In this document: in pieces, positions 1-5,921 of the stretch
Layout of the letters: every line of letters begins with the position of its first letter
Numbering within the stretch: the stretch's first letter is position 1
Assembly (NCBI GenBank): GCA_017861095.1
Contig: JAGFXI010000152.1
Coordinates: 1-6,488 of the forward strand
Source: Deltaproteobacteria bacterium
Lineage (GTDB): Bacteria > Desulfobacterota > Syntrophobacteria > BM002
Length of the DNA: 6,488 bases
Direction: 5' to 3'
Program-made: the position numbers and the translations under genes
Notes under the pieces: generated by a model
What the model was told of the DNA's origin: nothing
Seen by the model: only the letters and a program-made list of their open reading frames with translations
The model's database searches: none

Positions 1-408
1 GGCGGAACATAGGCCCACCACCAGACAGCGAGAGAGTATAGGGAATGGTTTAACCATTATTATACTTCACCACTGTGCCATGGTGGATAGAAAAAACTAC
101 CCCCGCATGACGCACGAGACGCCGCAGCGAGATCGTGGAGAGCTGGCCGTGCCACCGGGGGGGCTACCGCAGGGCTCGGACTCGCAAAGCGCGAGGCCCG
201 AGGACGCCGGTAAGGAGTGCCATATCCGCAGTCGCGGCAGGTGGGTCGTGCATAATGCGGGTTCGATGGTTCGGGGTAGAGGAATTCTCACTCCCTGAGA
301 GCCGCGTTCTGCCGGCGGTTGGGGGGGGCTAGGTCGATGGGTTAAACGCTGACCGTTCAGGGTGGGAGAGACTTGCCGCAGGCGGGTTTAACCCTGATGG
401 TACTAAAG
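1..408. other. left flank with no recognisable gene
   Basis: No open frame here looks coding: the longest are about 65 to 72 codons, overlap one another on both strands and lack convincing ribosome sites. What can be seen is secondary-structure potential. There is a 15-base palindrome AATGGTTTAACCATT at 44-58, next to an AT-rich patch with a perfect TATAAT on the minus strand (59-64) but no good -35. A hairpin pairs CTCGG+CTCGC (175-179, 181-185) with GCGAG+CCGAG (191-195, 198-202). TCTCA (286-290) pairs with TGAGA (296-300), CCGC (302-305) with GCGG (315-318), and TCAGGGT (357-363) with ACCCTGA (391-397). Two G-runs lie near 157-163 and 321-328. The stretch may be the end of a neighbouring transcription unit or a structured RNA. 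It matches no RNA family I know. Confidence 0.5.
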
Positions 409-438
409 TTGACATAATATATATTATCAGACTATCAA
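409..438 (+). promoter_or_regulatory. possible plus-strand sigma70 promoter with AT palindrome
   Basis: A perfect -35 hexamer TTGACA (409-414) is followed after 18 bases by TATCAA (433-438), a 4/6 match to the -10 consensus. The spacer holds the 14-base palindrome ATAATATATATTAT (414-427), which could bind a regulator or simply be an AT-rich melting region. No plus-strand gene follows. The next notable element downstream is the bidirectional terminator at 545-573, so a transcript from here would be only about 130 bases long. The -10 is weak and the reading is tentative. Confidence 0.3.
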
Positions 439-544
439 TCCAGTGCTCTTCCTGGGCCGGTCGACTTCGAGCCGTCGAAACAACAAGGCTTGTTCCTGTC
501 GCAAAGCTGACCCGACAGACGACTTGGGTGCAGACCGCAAAATA

Positions 545-573
545 AAAAGGGCCGGAACGAATCCGGCCCTTTT
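545..573 (-). terminator. intrinsic terminator of the dsrABNC operon (bidirectional)
   Basis: The 11-base arms AAAAGGGCCGG (545-555) and CCGGCCCTTTT (563-573) pair perfectly around a 7-base loop. Read on the minus strand the GC-rich stem is followed by TTTTTATTTT, a classic U-tract, about 80 bases after the dsrC stop codon. Read on the plus strand it ends in four Ts, so it may also stop transcription arriving from the left. Confidence 0.9.
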
Positions 574-592
574 GCGCATACCCATCCTGCCT

Positions 593-621
593 GTGGTGAG
601 AGCCCGCTTTGCTCTCCCCAC
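593..621 (-). other. stem-loop in the dsrC 3' untranslated region
   Basis: GTGG+GAGAGC (593-596, 598-603) pairs with GCTCTC+CCAC (611-616, 618-621) with one T-C mismatch and a 7-base loop. It lies between the dsrC stop codon and the terminator. It has no T-tract, so it is not itself a terminator. A role in protecting the 3' end of the abundant dsrC message is a reasonable guess. Confidence 0.5.
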
Positions 622-651
622 CGAGATGCAGACAGCGCTCGAAACTCCGCC

Positions 652-969
652 TTATACGCAGCCAGTCGGCTTCGGGAGACCTGCCATCTTACAGGCGCCC
701 TTCCCCGGTCCAGAGGGGAAGAGCTCGTAGATCTCCTTGAGCTTGAAGCCGGTTACCTTGGTCAAAATCCGCACCATGGGGGCGATGCCGTGCTTCTTGT
801 AGTAATCCTGGAGAACGGTGAGAACCTTCCAGTGCTCCGCCGTCAGCTCCTGGATACCCTCGGAGACCTTCACGTACTGCACCCACTCCTTGGACCAATT
901 ATCGAAGGAGTCAATGAAGCCGTCCTCATCAAGATTAAATGTTTTTCCCATGAATTCGACAGTTGCCAT
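652..969 (-). CDS. dsrC: DsrC, sulfur-carrier protein of dissimilatory sulfite reduction
   Basis: DsrC (105 residues, the normal family length) accepts sulfur from DsrAB-bound sulfite as a trisulfide between its two conserved cysteines, and is then re-reduced by the membrane complex DsrMKJOP. The sequence ends CKMAGLPKPTGCV, giving Cys93 and the penultimate Cys104 separated by ten residues. That is the complete catalytic arm and distinguishes true DsrC from TusE and from cysteine-lacking homologues. The block GIAPMVRIL (61-69) and the FPSGPGKGA run before Cys93 are also characteristic. The start codon is fixed by AGGAGG (977-982), 7 bases upstream; this ribosome site touches the dsrN stop codon. 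As the last gene of the dsrABNC operon it is followed by a hairpin and a strong terminator. In several sulfate reducers dsrC is instead encoded far from dsrAB. Confidence 0.98.
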   Translation of the reverse strand: MATVEFMGKTFNLDEDGFIDSFDNWSKEWVQYVKVSEGIQELTAEHWKVLTVLQDYYKKHGIAPMVRILTKVTGFKLKEIYELFPSGPGKGACKMAGLPKPTGCV

Positions 970-981
970 GAAATTTACCTC

Positions 982-2442
982 CTACGTTGAAGTTAAATGG
1001 AACCCTTTACCGGCATTATAACGAGATTCCATGCTATTGCTTTTTCGTGCAGGGTTGCCGCGCCGGCGCGCCAGTGCCCTCTGCACCAATCCCTCGGCCC
1101 ATTCTGGAGATCCGATGGCGTGAATGTGCGTATAGGTGGCTAAAATATTCTTATAGCACACTCCATCCTTTCCGTCCAGAATGCCGATACCTCTCCTCAC
1201 TGCAAAGGCCATGGCAAGTCCGCTTGGATCAGGGTCGTCCACCCGCGAGTAGTGGAACTCGTGCCCTCTCAGCATGAGGCCCACTGCATAGAACGGGTTG
1301 GCCTCGACGACCTCCACCATCGTGTAGCCGTGGCCTTGGGGGCGCCCCATAAGCCGAAAGTCCATGGGCAGGGCCCCGACCATCGGGTAGGTCCTGTCGC
1401 CCACGTGGAGGTTTCGGCCCAGGTACATGAGCCCGCCGCACTCGGCGTAGACCGGTAAGCCCGATTCGATAGCCGACCGCAATGATTCTCTGAACCGTCC
1501 GTTCGCGGCCAGTTGCTCGGCATGTGTCTCCGGAAACCCGCCACCGATATAGAGAGCATCGAGGCCCGGCAAAGACTCGTCGCGGAGGGAGTTCACCTCC
1601 AGCACCCGGGCTCCCCGCACCTCCAGGGCCTCGAGGTTTTCCGGATAGTAGAACTGGAAGGCGCTATCCTTGATGACCCCGATTACCGGCTGCCGATAGG
1701 CCTTGGTCATCCGGCGGGGCCGGAGACCCCCTTCCCAGATCAGTACCGGAGCCTGTCTGGCAACGGCGACGACCCGATCCAGATCGATGTACTTCTCGAC
1801 CACCCGGATCCTGGAAAGCACTGCGTCCCGTGCCTCAGGATGCTCTAGGGCGGTCACCAGTCCCATGTGCCGTTCCGGAAAGGCGTCCTCTTTCACCTTC
1901 GGGACGGCGCCGACTACCGGTATGCCGCAGTACTGTTCGATGGTGGTGCGGAGCATCTCCTCGTGCCGGGCGCCAGCAACCCGATTCAGAATCACCCCTC
2001 GAATCTGCACTTCAGGATCGAAGTGCTGACACCCGAGCACGGCAGCCGCGGCGGTGCGGGTGATCTTGGTGGCGTCCACGACGAGCAGAACCGGCGCCTG
2101 AAGCACTTTGGCCAGGGCCGCCGTGCTACAGGTGCCCGCTGCATCCATGCCGTCGTAAAGGCCGCGGTTGCCTTCGATCACCGCACCGTCGGCCAGCCTC
2201 GTTCGTTCGCAGAACGATTGAAGGATCTGCTCCTCATTCATCATGAAGGGATCCAGATTGTAGCAGGGCTGGCCGGCGGCAAGCGCCAGCCAGCCTGCGT
2301 CAATGTAGTCTGGACCCTTCTTGAAGGGGACCACCTGCCCCACCCTCTCCCGCCAGGCGGCGATGAGACCGATGGCAAGGGTGGTCTTCCCGGATCCCCC
2401 GCGCAGCGCAGCAATCACGACGCGGGGTAGCCTGTTCTCCAT
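982..2442 (-). CDS. dsrN: DsrN, siroheme amidase of the cobyrinate a,c-diamide synthase (CbiA/CobB) family
   Basis: This 486-residue protein has the two-domain build of CbiA/CobB glutamine-dependent amidases. The N-terminal ATPase domain carries the P-loop GGSGKTT (15-21) and the FKKGPDYID segment (40-48). The C-terminal class I glutamine amidotransferase domain shows GGGFPE (300-305), the nucleophile Cys335 in AECGGLMYL (333-341), GHEFHYS (393-399) and the histidines of THIH (438-441). In dsr clusters this family member is DsrN, thought to amidate siroheme to the siroamide cofactor of DsrAB. A cobalamin role cannot be excluded from sequence, but no other cobalamin gene is present. The ATG lies 7 bases after the dsrB stop with only a poor ribosome site, so translational coupling to dsrB is likely. 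Residues after about 462 form a basic tail that looks like an extension beyond the catalytic domain. Confidence 0.92.
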   Translation of the reverse strand: MENRLPRVVIAALRGGSGKTTLAIGLIAAWRERVGQVVPFKKGPDYIDAGWLALAAGQPCYNLDPFMMNEEQILQSFCERTRLADGAVIEGNRGLYDGMDAAGTCSTAALAKVLQAPVLLVVDATKITRTAAAAVLGCQHFDPEVQIRGVILNRVAGARHEEMLRTTIEQYCGIPVVGAVPKVKEDAFPERHMGLVTALEHPEARDAVLSRIRVVEKYIDLDRVVAVARQAPVLIWEGGLRPRRMTKAYRQPVIGVIKDSAFQFYYPENLEALEVRGARVLEVNSLRDESLPGLDALYIGGGFPETHAEQLAANGRFRESLRSAIESGLPVYAECGGLMYLGRNLHVGDRTYPMVGALPMDFRLMGRPQGHGYTMVEVVEANPFYAVGLMLRGHEFHYSRVDDPDPSGLAMAFAVRRGIGILDGKDGVCYKNILATYTHIHAIGSPEWAEGLVQRALARRRGNPARKSNSMESRYNAGKGFHLTST

Positions 2443-2449
2443 ACAGGGC

Positions 2450-3565
2450 CTACCACTTGAACTGAGTCGTGGTTCGCCACGTGGTCATGGCCAGCCGGTA
2501 GTCGTCGATGTGCTCGTGACGGAACTCCAGCTCGGCTTTCTCGAAGAACCGCTCCCAGCCGATCCGCTCGATCCACTCCGCTATGCGCTCGTACCGCTTG
2601 GCGTCTTTGGCGTAGAGGTCAACGATCCTCTTGATGGTCTTGACCGTCGTCGGCCACCGCGGCGGCTCGTTGGGGATGTAGGGCACGGCCAGCTTGGAGA
2701 ACTTGGGCGCGCAACGGGAATTCGACACCTTGCCGCCGACCCAGAGGGCAATGCCGTCGCCCTCCCTGTTGGCCAGAGGCAATGCCGGGCACATGGTGTA
2801 GCAGTTCCCGCAGAACATGCAGCGCTCGTTGTTTATGGCCACGCTCTTGAACTCCTCCACCTTGGAGGGTTTGATCGCCGCCGTCGGGCACGCGGCAATG
2901 GCGAGCGGAACCTCGCAGACCTTGCTCACCCGGTCGTGCTCGATGAAAGGCGGTTTCCGGTGCACGCCCAGGATGGCGATGTCGGAGCAATGCACGGCGC
3001 CGCACATGTTCAGGCAGCAGGCGAGCGCGATGCGGACCTGGGCCGGCAGGCGCATGTTGCAGAACTCGTCGTAGAGCTCATCCATGACCGCCTTCACAAC
3101 CCCCGAGGCGTCAATGGCCGGGGTATGGCAGTGGACCCAGCCCTGGGTGTGAACGATGTTGGTCACGCCGGCACCGGTGCCGCCGACGGGGAATTTGTTG
3201 CTGCCCCCAGCAAACTTCCGGCCCTTGAGATCGTCCAGGAGCGGCTTCAGCTTCGCCTTCTTATCCAGCAGAAACTCGATGTTGTTCCGGGTGGTGAAGC
3301 GCAGGTAGCCGTCACAGTACTTGTCGGCAATCTCGCAGACCTCCCGGATGAGCTCCACGCTCATGATGCGACAGCTTCCCACCCGCACGCTGTAGATTTC
3401 ATCCCCACTCTCCGCAACGTGCACGAGCACCCCGGGTTGGAGGATCTCGTGGTACTTCCATTTACCGAAGTTTTTCTTCACAACGGGCGGCAGGAACTGC
3501 TCGTAGTGGGGCGGTCCGATATCGGTGATGCGATCTTTCATTGGCTCCTTTGGGTCATAAGGCAT
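2450..3565 (-). CDS. dsrB: dissimilatory sulfite reductase subunit beta (DsrB)
   Basis: DsrB pairs with DsrA in the cytoplasmic alpha2beta2 enzyme that reduces sulfite using siroheme coupled to a [4Fe-4S] cluster. Numbering from the chosen ATG (371 residues), the siroheme-cluster ligands expected for DsrB are Cys146 (in GWVHCHTPA) and Cys183, Cys184 and Cys188 (ACCLNMC). DsrB normally lacks the second cysteine of the first motif, and this copy does too. An inserted ferredoxin domain follows, with Cys226 before Pro (AACPTAAI) and CMFCGNCYTMC (249-259). FTTRNNIEF (90-98) and the C-terminal run ending QFKW are also family-typical. An in-frame GTG nine bases further upstream is rejected because it overlaps the ribosome site, whereas AGGAGG (3574-3579) sits 8 bases before this ATG. 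The gene follows dsrA after 12 bases and is complete, with no frameshift. Confidence 0.98.
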   Translation of the reverse strand: MPYDPKEPMKDRITDIGPPHYEQFLPPVVKKNFGKWKYHEILQPGVLVHVAESGDEIYSVRVGSCRIMSVELIREVCEIADKYCDGYLRFTTRNNIEFLLDKKAKLKPLLDDLKGRKFAGGSNKFPVGGTGAGVTNIVHTQGWVHCHTPAIDASGVVKAVMDELYDEFCNMRLPAQVRIALACCLNMCGAVHCSDIAILGVHRKPPFIEHDRVSKVCEVPLAIAACPTAAIKPSKVEEFKSVAINNERCMFCGNCYTMCPALPLANREGDGIALWVGGKVSNSRCAPKFSKLAVPYIPNEPPRWPTTVKTIKRIVDLYAKDAKRYERIAEWIERIGWERFFEKAELEFRHEHIDDYRLAMTTWRTTTQFKW

Positions 3566-3573
3566 GGTTGTCA

Positions 3574-3579
3574 CCTCCT
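3574..3579 (-). promoter_or_regulatory. ribosome binding site that sets the dsrB start
   Basis: On the minus strand AGGAGG overlaps the dsrA stop codon TAG and stands 8 bases from the ATG at 3563-3565. A GTG at 3572-3574 lies inside this site, so it cannot be the start. The overlap couples dsrB translation to termination on dsrA, which suits subunits made one to one. Confidence 0.8.
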
Positions 3580-4852
3580 AAGCCTGGTGTCTCTTCCGGA
3601 ACCCTGCAGCGTCATGCTCCCAACCGCCGGGTACATCTTCGGGTGCATAGAAGATGTACGGATTGTAGCGCGGCGTATTGATCATCCGTGGATCTGGCTG
3701 ACGGCCCAGCGCCTTGAGGAACTCCCTCAGGCCGAGCCGCTGAATGCACTCGCCCAGCCGCTCGCGGTTCTTGCCGTTTTCCATCCACCAGTCGAACATG
3801 GGCTCGACGAAGGCGTGGAACTCCTCGTAGGGAGGTTCCATCTTGATGAAGGGGATGATCACGCTCGAGAGTTGGGCGCCTTCGAGGATGGGGGCCTTGG
3901 CGCCGCACAGAACGGTGGCGCCCAGGTCCGTTCCCGGTCTCAGGGCCCGGGGCATCACATTGATGCAGTGCATGCAGCGGGTGCAGTCCTCGTTCCAGAT
4001 CTTGAGCTTCTTGCCGTCAAACTCCATGCACTTGGTCGGGCAGAGATCACACACCTCTTTCTGGATGTCCAGCTTCCGCGCCTTGGTGCCGTGCGCGCCA
4101 CCGTTGGTCACGAGCTCACCGCCGGCGTAAGCCTTTACCGCCTCCTGATCGATGCGGATGTCATCGCGCCAGGTTCCGATAATGGAGCAGTCAGACCGGG
4201 CGATGGCGGCCACGCAGTCATTCGGGCAGCCAGAAGCCTTGAACTTGAACTTGTAGGGGAACGCCGGGCGGTGGAGCATGTCCTGGTAGGTCATGGTGAT
4301 GTTGTAAATGATGGCCTGGGTATCCACGCAAGACCACTCGCAACGGGCCATGCCCACACAGTCGCTCGGGGTTCGCATGTTGGAGCCCGAACCTCCCAGG
4401 TCCATGTTCAACTCATGGGTCAGCTCATAAAAGACCGGTTCCAGTTCATCGGTGGTGGTACCAAGCAGAATGACGTCTCCCGTGGAGCCGTGCATGTTGG
4501 TGAGACCACTGCCGCGTTTTTCCCAGAGATCGCAGAGTTGCCTCAGTATCTTGGTGGTGTAAAACTTTCCTCCCGGTTGATTGACCCGTACGGTGTGGAA
4601 GTGCGCACAGGCGGGGAAAAGATCCGGGCGGTCACAATAGCGGCCGATAACGCCGCCGCCGTAGCCGAGCACGCCCACGATGCCGCCGTGCTTCCAGTGC
4701 CCCTCTTTATCCTCGTAGGATTTCTCCAGTAGGCCCAGGAGGTCCTCACACATGGGCTTCTTCTTGGCCATCTGTTTGATGTCCGAGATGAAGCTCGGCC
4801 AGGGCCCCTTTTCCAGCTCATCCAGCATGGGGGTCTTGTGTTTCAATGCCAT
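3578..4852 (-). CDS. dsrA: dissimilatory sulfite reductase subunit alpha (DsrA)
   Basis: DsrA (424 residues) is the alpha subunit of siroheme sulfite reductase. Recognisable blocks in order are: KHGGIVGVLGYGGG (54-67); the TNMHGSTGD motif (118-126) and GGSGSNMRTP (153-162); the siroheme [4Fe-4S] ligands Cys165-X5-Cys171 and Cys209-X3-Cys213; then a ferredoxin domain with Cys271 before Pro plus Cys290, Cys293 and Cys296 (DCTRCMHC). The C-terminus has NPYIF (397-401) and PGGWEHD (408-414), typical of DsrA. From memory of the Desulfovibrio vulgaris protein, this copy is shorter by roughly a dozen residues near position 33, where that protein has an insertion. The start is supported by AAGGAGG about 8 bases upstream. 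It is the first gene of dsrABNC and has its own promoter (5088-5116) with a leader of about 230 bases. Confidence 0.98.
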   Translation of the reverse strand: MALKHKTPMLDELEKGPWPSFISDIKQMAKKKPMCEDLLGLLEKSYEDKEGHWKHGGIVGVLGYGGGVIGRYCDRPDLFPACAHFHTVRVNQPGGKFYTTKILRQLCDLWEKRGSGLTNMHGSTGDVILLGTTTDELEPVFYELTHELNMDLGGSGSNMRTPSDCVGMARCEWSCVDTQAIIYNITMTYQDMLHRPAFPYKFKFKASGCPNDCVAAIARSDCSIIGTWRDDIRIDQEAVKAYAGGELVTNGGAHGTKARKLDIQKEVCDLCPTKCMEFDGKKLKIWNEDCTRCMHCINVMPRALRPGTDLGATVLCGAKAPILEGAQLSSVIIPFIKMEPPYEEFHAFVEPMFDWWMENGKNRERLGECIQRLGLREFLKALGRQPDPRMINTPRYNPYIFYAPEDVPGGWEHDAAGFRKRHQA

Positions 4853-5081
4853 TCCGTTTACCTCCTTGTGAGTCAGTCTAAACTAGGCTGTTGCCGCGAA
4901 CCTGGTACTGTCGTTCCTCCAGGAACTCTCACCTCCTCTCACCCGAATCTGAAAATAGTGCAAGAGCGCGCTCTTAGCGCCAAACACGAATACGGACAAA
5001 TCTGAGTTGTTGCAAAAAGGGCGGGATCGAACTTTTCCGGGCCGAGCGAGTGATAGTGAAACTCTTCACTCCGCGGCGTAC
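4853..5081 (-). promoter_or_regulatory. long dsrA 5' leader with palindromes
   Basis: If transcription starts near 5081, the dsrA message has an untranslated leader of about 230 bases. It holds the AGTGA-N6-TCACT palindrome (5055-5070), the perfect 14-base palindrome AAGAGCGCGCTCTT (4962-4975), which overlaps an alternative hairpin GCGCT/AGCGC (4968-4980), and GTTCCT/AGGAAC (4913-4918, 4921-4926). A second ribosome-site-like AGGAGG (4932-4937) is not followed by a usable start codon, and no convincing small gene is present. The true ribosome site AAGGAGG is directly before dsrA. Confidence 0.5.
5055..5070 (-). promoter_or_regulatory. candidate operator for dsrA (AGTGA-N6-TCACT)
   Basis: The perfect inverted repeat AGTGAAACTCTTCACT is centred about 19 bases downstream of the predicted dsrA start point. 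An extra GTGA half-site precedes it (5050-5053). The same arrangement occurs after the dsrD promoter (5736-5756), where 18 of 24 aligned bases match. The half-site and spacing resemble CRP/FNR-family sites (TGTGA-N6-TCACA) with the outer base changed. A position inside the first transcribed bases favours repression. Confidence 0.55.
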
Positions 5082-5087
5082 CTTATT

Positions 5088-5116
5088 TGTATAGAGCCCC
5101 CTGAGATTTTTGTCAA
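5088..5116 (-). promoter_or_regulatory. sigma70-type promoter for dsrABNC
   Basis: On the minus strand a perfect TTGACA (5111-5116) is separated by 17 bases from TATACA (5088-5093), predicting a start near 5081. It lies in the gap between dsrD and dsrA, so dsrA need not depend on read-through from dsrD. Confidence 0.75.
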
Positions 5117-5229
5117 TCGAAGAATAACAGACAGGTTCATCCTCCGTGGGGCTATTTCCCTGCTGCCCCATCGTTACACGGGGTCGTTTTCGTGGCAGCT
5201 TGTTAGCCCAGAAGGAATGGGGCTCAGAT

Positions 5230-5430
5230 GAACTCCGCAGGCGCGGTCCCGCAAGAACGGTCGCCCTCCCTCGGCGATGAGACCTCCGCGCTTTCCCTGG
5301 CGTGTCTTAAGGTTTGCGGCTTAACAAAGACCTCCTGGCAATCGAGGGATGTGCGGCTGAATCGCTCCTCAGTGATTGCCAGGATGTGTTGATGCCGACC
5401 CGTAATTACGCCCGTTGCTTACGGGTCCAC
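5230..5430 (-). other. run of stem-loops between dsrD and dsrA, possible structured RNA
   Basis: No gene is visible, but several helices follow one another. GACCCGTAA (5397-5405) pairs with TTACGGGTC (5419-5427) around 13 bases. TCCTGGCAATC (5333-5343) pairs perfectly with GATTGCCAGGA (5374-5384), and the helix continues inward as GAGG (5344-5347) with CCTC (5367-5370) after a 3-base bulge. TTAAG (5307-5311) pairs with CTTAA (5320-5324), extended by GTC/GAC. CGCC (5262-5265) pairs with GGCG (about 5273-5276). None is followed by a T-tract. The region lies in the dsrD 3' end, upstream of the dsrA promoter, so it would be transcribed with dsrD. I do not recognise it as a known riboswitch. Confidence 0.4.
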
Positions 5431-5465
5431 TATGGCCACGCCTGGAGCGGCAAGGAGACTGGCCT

Positions 5466-5705
5466 TTAGGCCATCCCCTTTTCCTCTTTTTCTAGGCTTC
5501 CTTCCTCGGGGAGCATATACAGGGTGGTGCTACCGCTCGACCAGTACTTCAGCTTGCCCTCGGCCACCAGCTCATTGATGAGCTTCTTGGCCTGCATCAT
5601 CTTGAGATCGGGGACCGCCTTGCAGAGTTCGTTGAAGTAGTGCTTGGTCTTGCCCTTCTTCGCCGCCATGAAGTCGAGGATCGCCTTCTTTCCCTCTTCA
5701 CTCAT
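5466..5705 (-). CDS. dsrD: DsrD, winged-helix activator of dissimilatory sulfite reductase
   Basis: DsrD (79 residues here, normal length) is a small cytoplasmic winged-helix-fold protein reported to activate DsrAB rather than to bind DNA. It is a marker of the reductive pathway. The signature YWSSGSTTLY (54-63) matches the family almost exactly. The N-terminal half (KAILDFMAAKKG, then HYFNELCKAVPDLK) has the expected helices, and the tail is acidic and lysine-rich. The start has GGAGGG 5 bases upstream. Its place is unusual: in many sulfate reducers dsrD directly follows dsrB, but here it stands alone about 610 bases upstream of dsrA with its own promoter (5770-5798). The stop codon sits in the loop of a weak TGGCC/GGCCA hairpin (5460-5473). 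Confidence 0.95.
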   Translation of the reverse strand: MSEEGKKAILDFMAAKKGKTKHYFNELCKAVPDLKMMQAKKLINELVAEGKLKYWSSGSTTLYMLPEEGSLEKEEKGMA

Positions 5706-5740
5706 CGTTGCCCTCCAGACACGGTGCTTGACTTGGTGAA

Positions 5741-5756
5741 AGTGATCCTATTCACT
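5741..5756 (-). promoter_or_regulatory. candidate operator for dsrD (AGTGA-N6-TCACT)
   Basis: AGTGATCCTATTCACT is a perfect AGTGA-N6-TCACT repeat, centred about 14 bases downstream of the predicted start, with an extra GTGA half-site (5736-5739) just as at dsrA. A third small repeat GTGA-T-TCAC (5763-5771) overlaps the -10 element and start point. It is the best evidence that dsrD and dsrABNC answer to the same regulator although they are separate units. Confidence 0.55.
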
Positions 5757-5769
5757 CGGTAGGTGATTC

Positions 5770-5798
5770 ACTCTATTCCGCTCCTCACCCTTTGTCAA
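5770..5798 (-). promoter_or_regulatory. sigma70-type promoter for dsrD
   Basis: On the minus strand TTGACA (5793-5798) is followed after 17 bases by TAGAGT (5770-5775), a 4/6 match. The predicted start is near 5763, about 60 bases before the dsrD ATG. The -35 and spacer are the same as in the dsrA promoter. Confidence 0.65.
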
Positions 5799-5921
5799 CA
5801 GGAAATGAGCCCCCCGCCGGGGCGCCTCCGGTTGCGACGGGCAGGACGAATCTGAACCGCTCGCTCGACCCGGCCACGCGGGCGAGCAATCATTCTTTCC
5901 CCTCCCTTGACATTTCGATCC
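5799..5921. other. spacer between the 72-residue gene and dsrD, with GC-rich hairpins
   Basis: On either strand GCTCGC (5859-5864) pairs with GCGAGC (5882-5887), with an inner CCG/CGG helix, and a second GC-rich stem lies at 5807-5828 directly before the dsrD -35 box. Neither is followed by a T-tract, so they are weak candidates for terminating the upstream unit. The minus strand also holds a 32-codon arginine-rich frame (5795-5893) behind a good ribosome site; it is discussed as a finding and not called as a gene. Confidence 0.4.

Noticed and set aside
255..275. tRNA T-loop-like GGGTTCGATGG
   Set aside because: No matching acceptor stem, anticodon arm or D-arm could be arranged around it within tRNA spacing.
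3572..3574. GTG as the dsrB start
   Set aside because: It lies within the AGGAGG ribosome site. The ATG at 3563-3565 has correct 8-base spacing.
2321..4732. Very long open frame (803 codons) on the plus strand opposite dsrA and dsrB
   Set aside because: It is antisense to two genes with full family motifs, its translation is rich in low-complexity Ala/Val/Gly/His stretches, and it resembles nothing. It arises from the codon bias of the minus-strand genes.
4974..5171. 65-codon minus-strand frame between dsrD and dsrA
   Set aside because: It overlaps the dsrA promoter and leader, lacks a proper ribosome site, and its composition does not look like protein.
5446..5464. Similarity to the B12 box of cobalamin riboswitches (GGAGACTGGCC on the plus strand)
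   Set aside because: The other conserved parts of the riboswitch core are not found upstream, and no cobalamin gene follows on the plus strand. The match overlaps the dsrD 3' end.
5460..5473. Terminator for dsrD (TGGCC/GGCCA hairpin around the stop codon)
   Set aside because: The stem has only five pairs and no T-tract follows on the minus strand.
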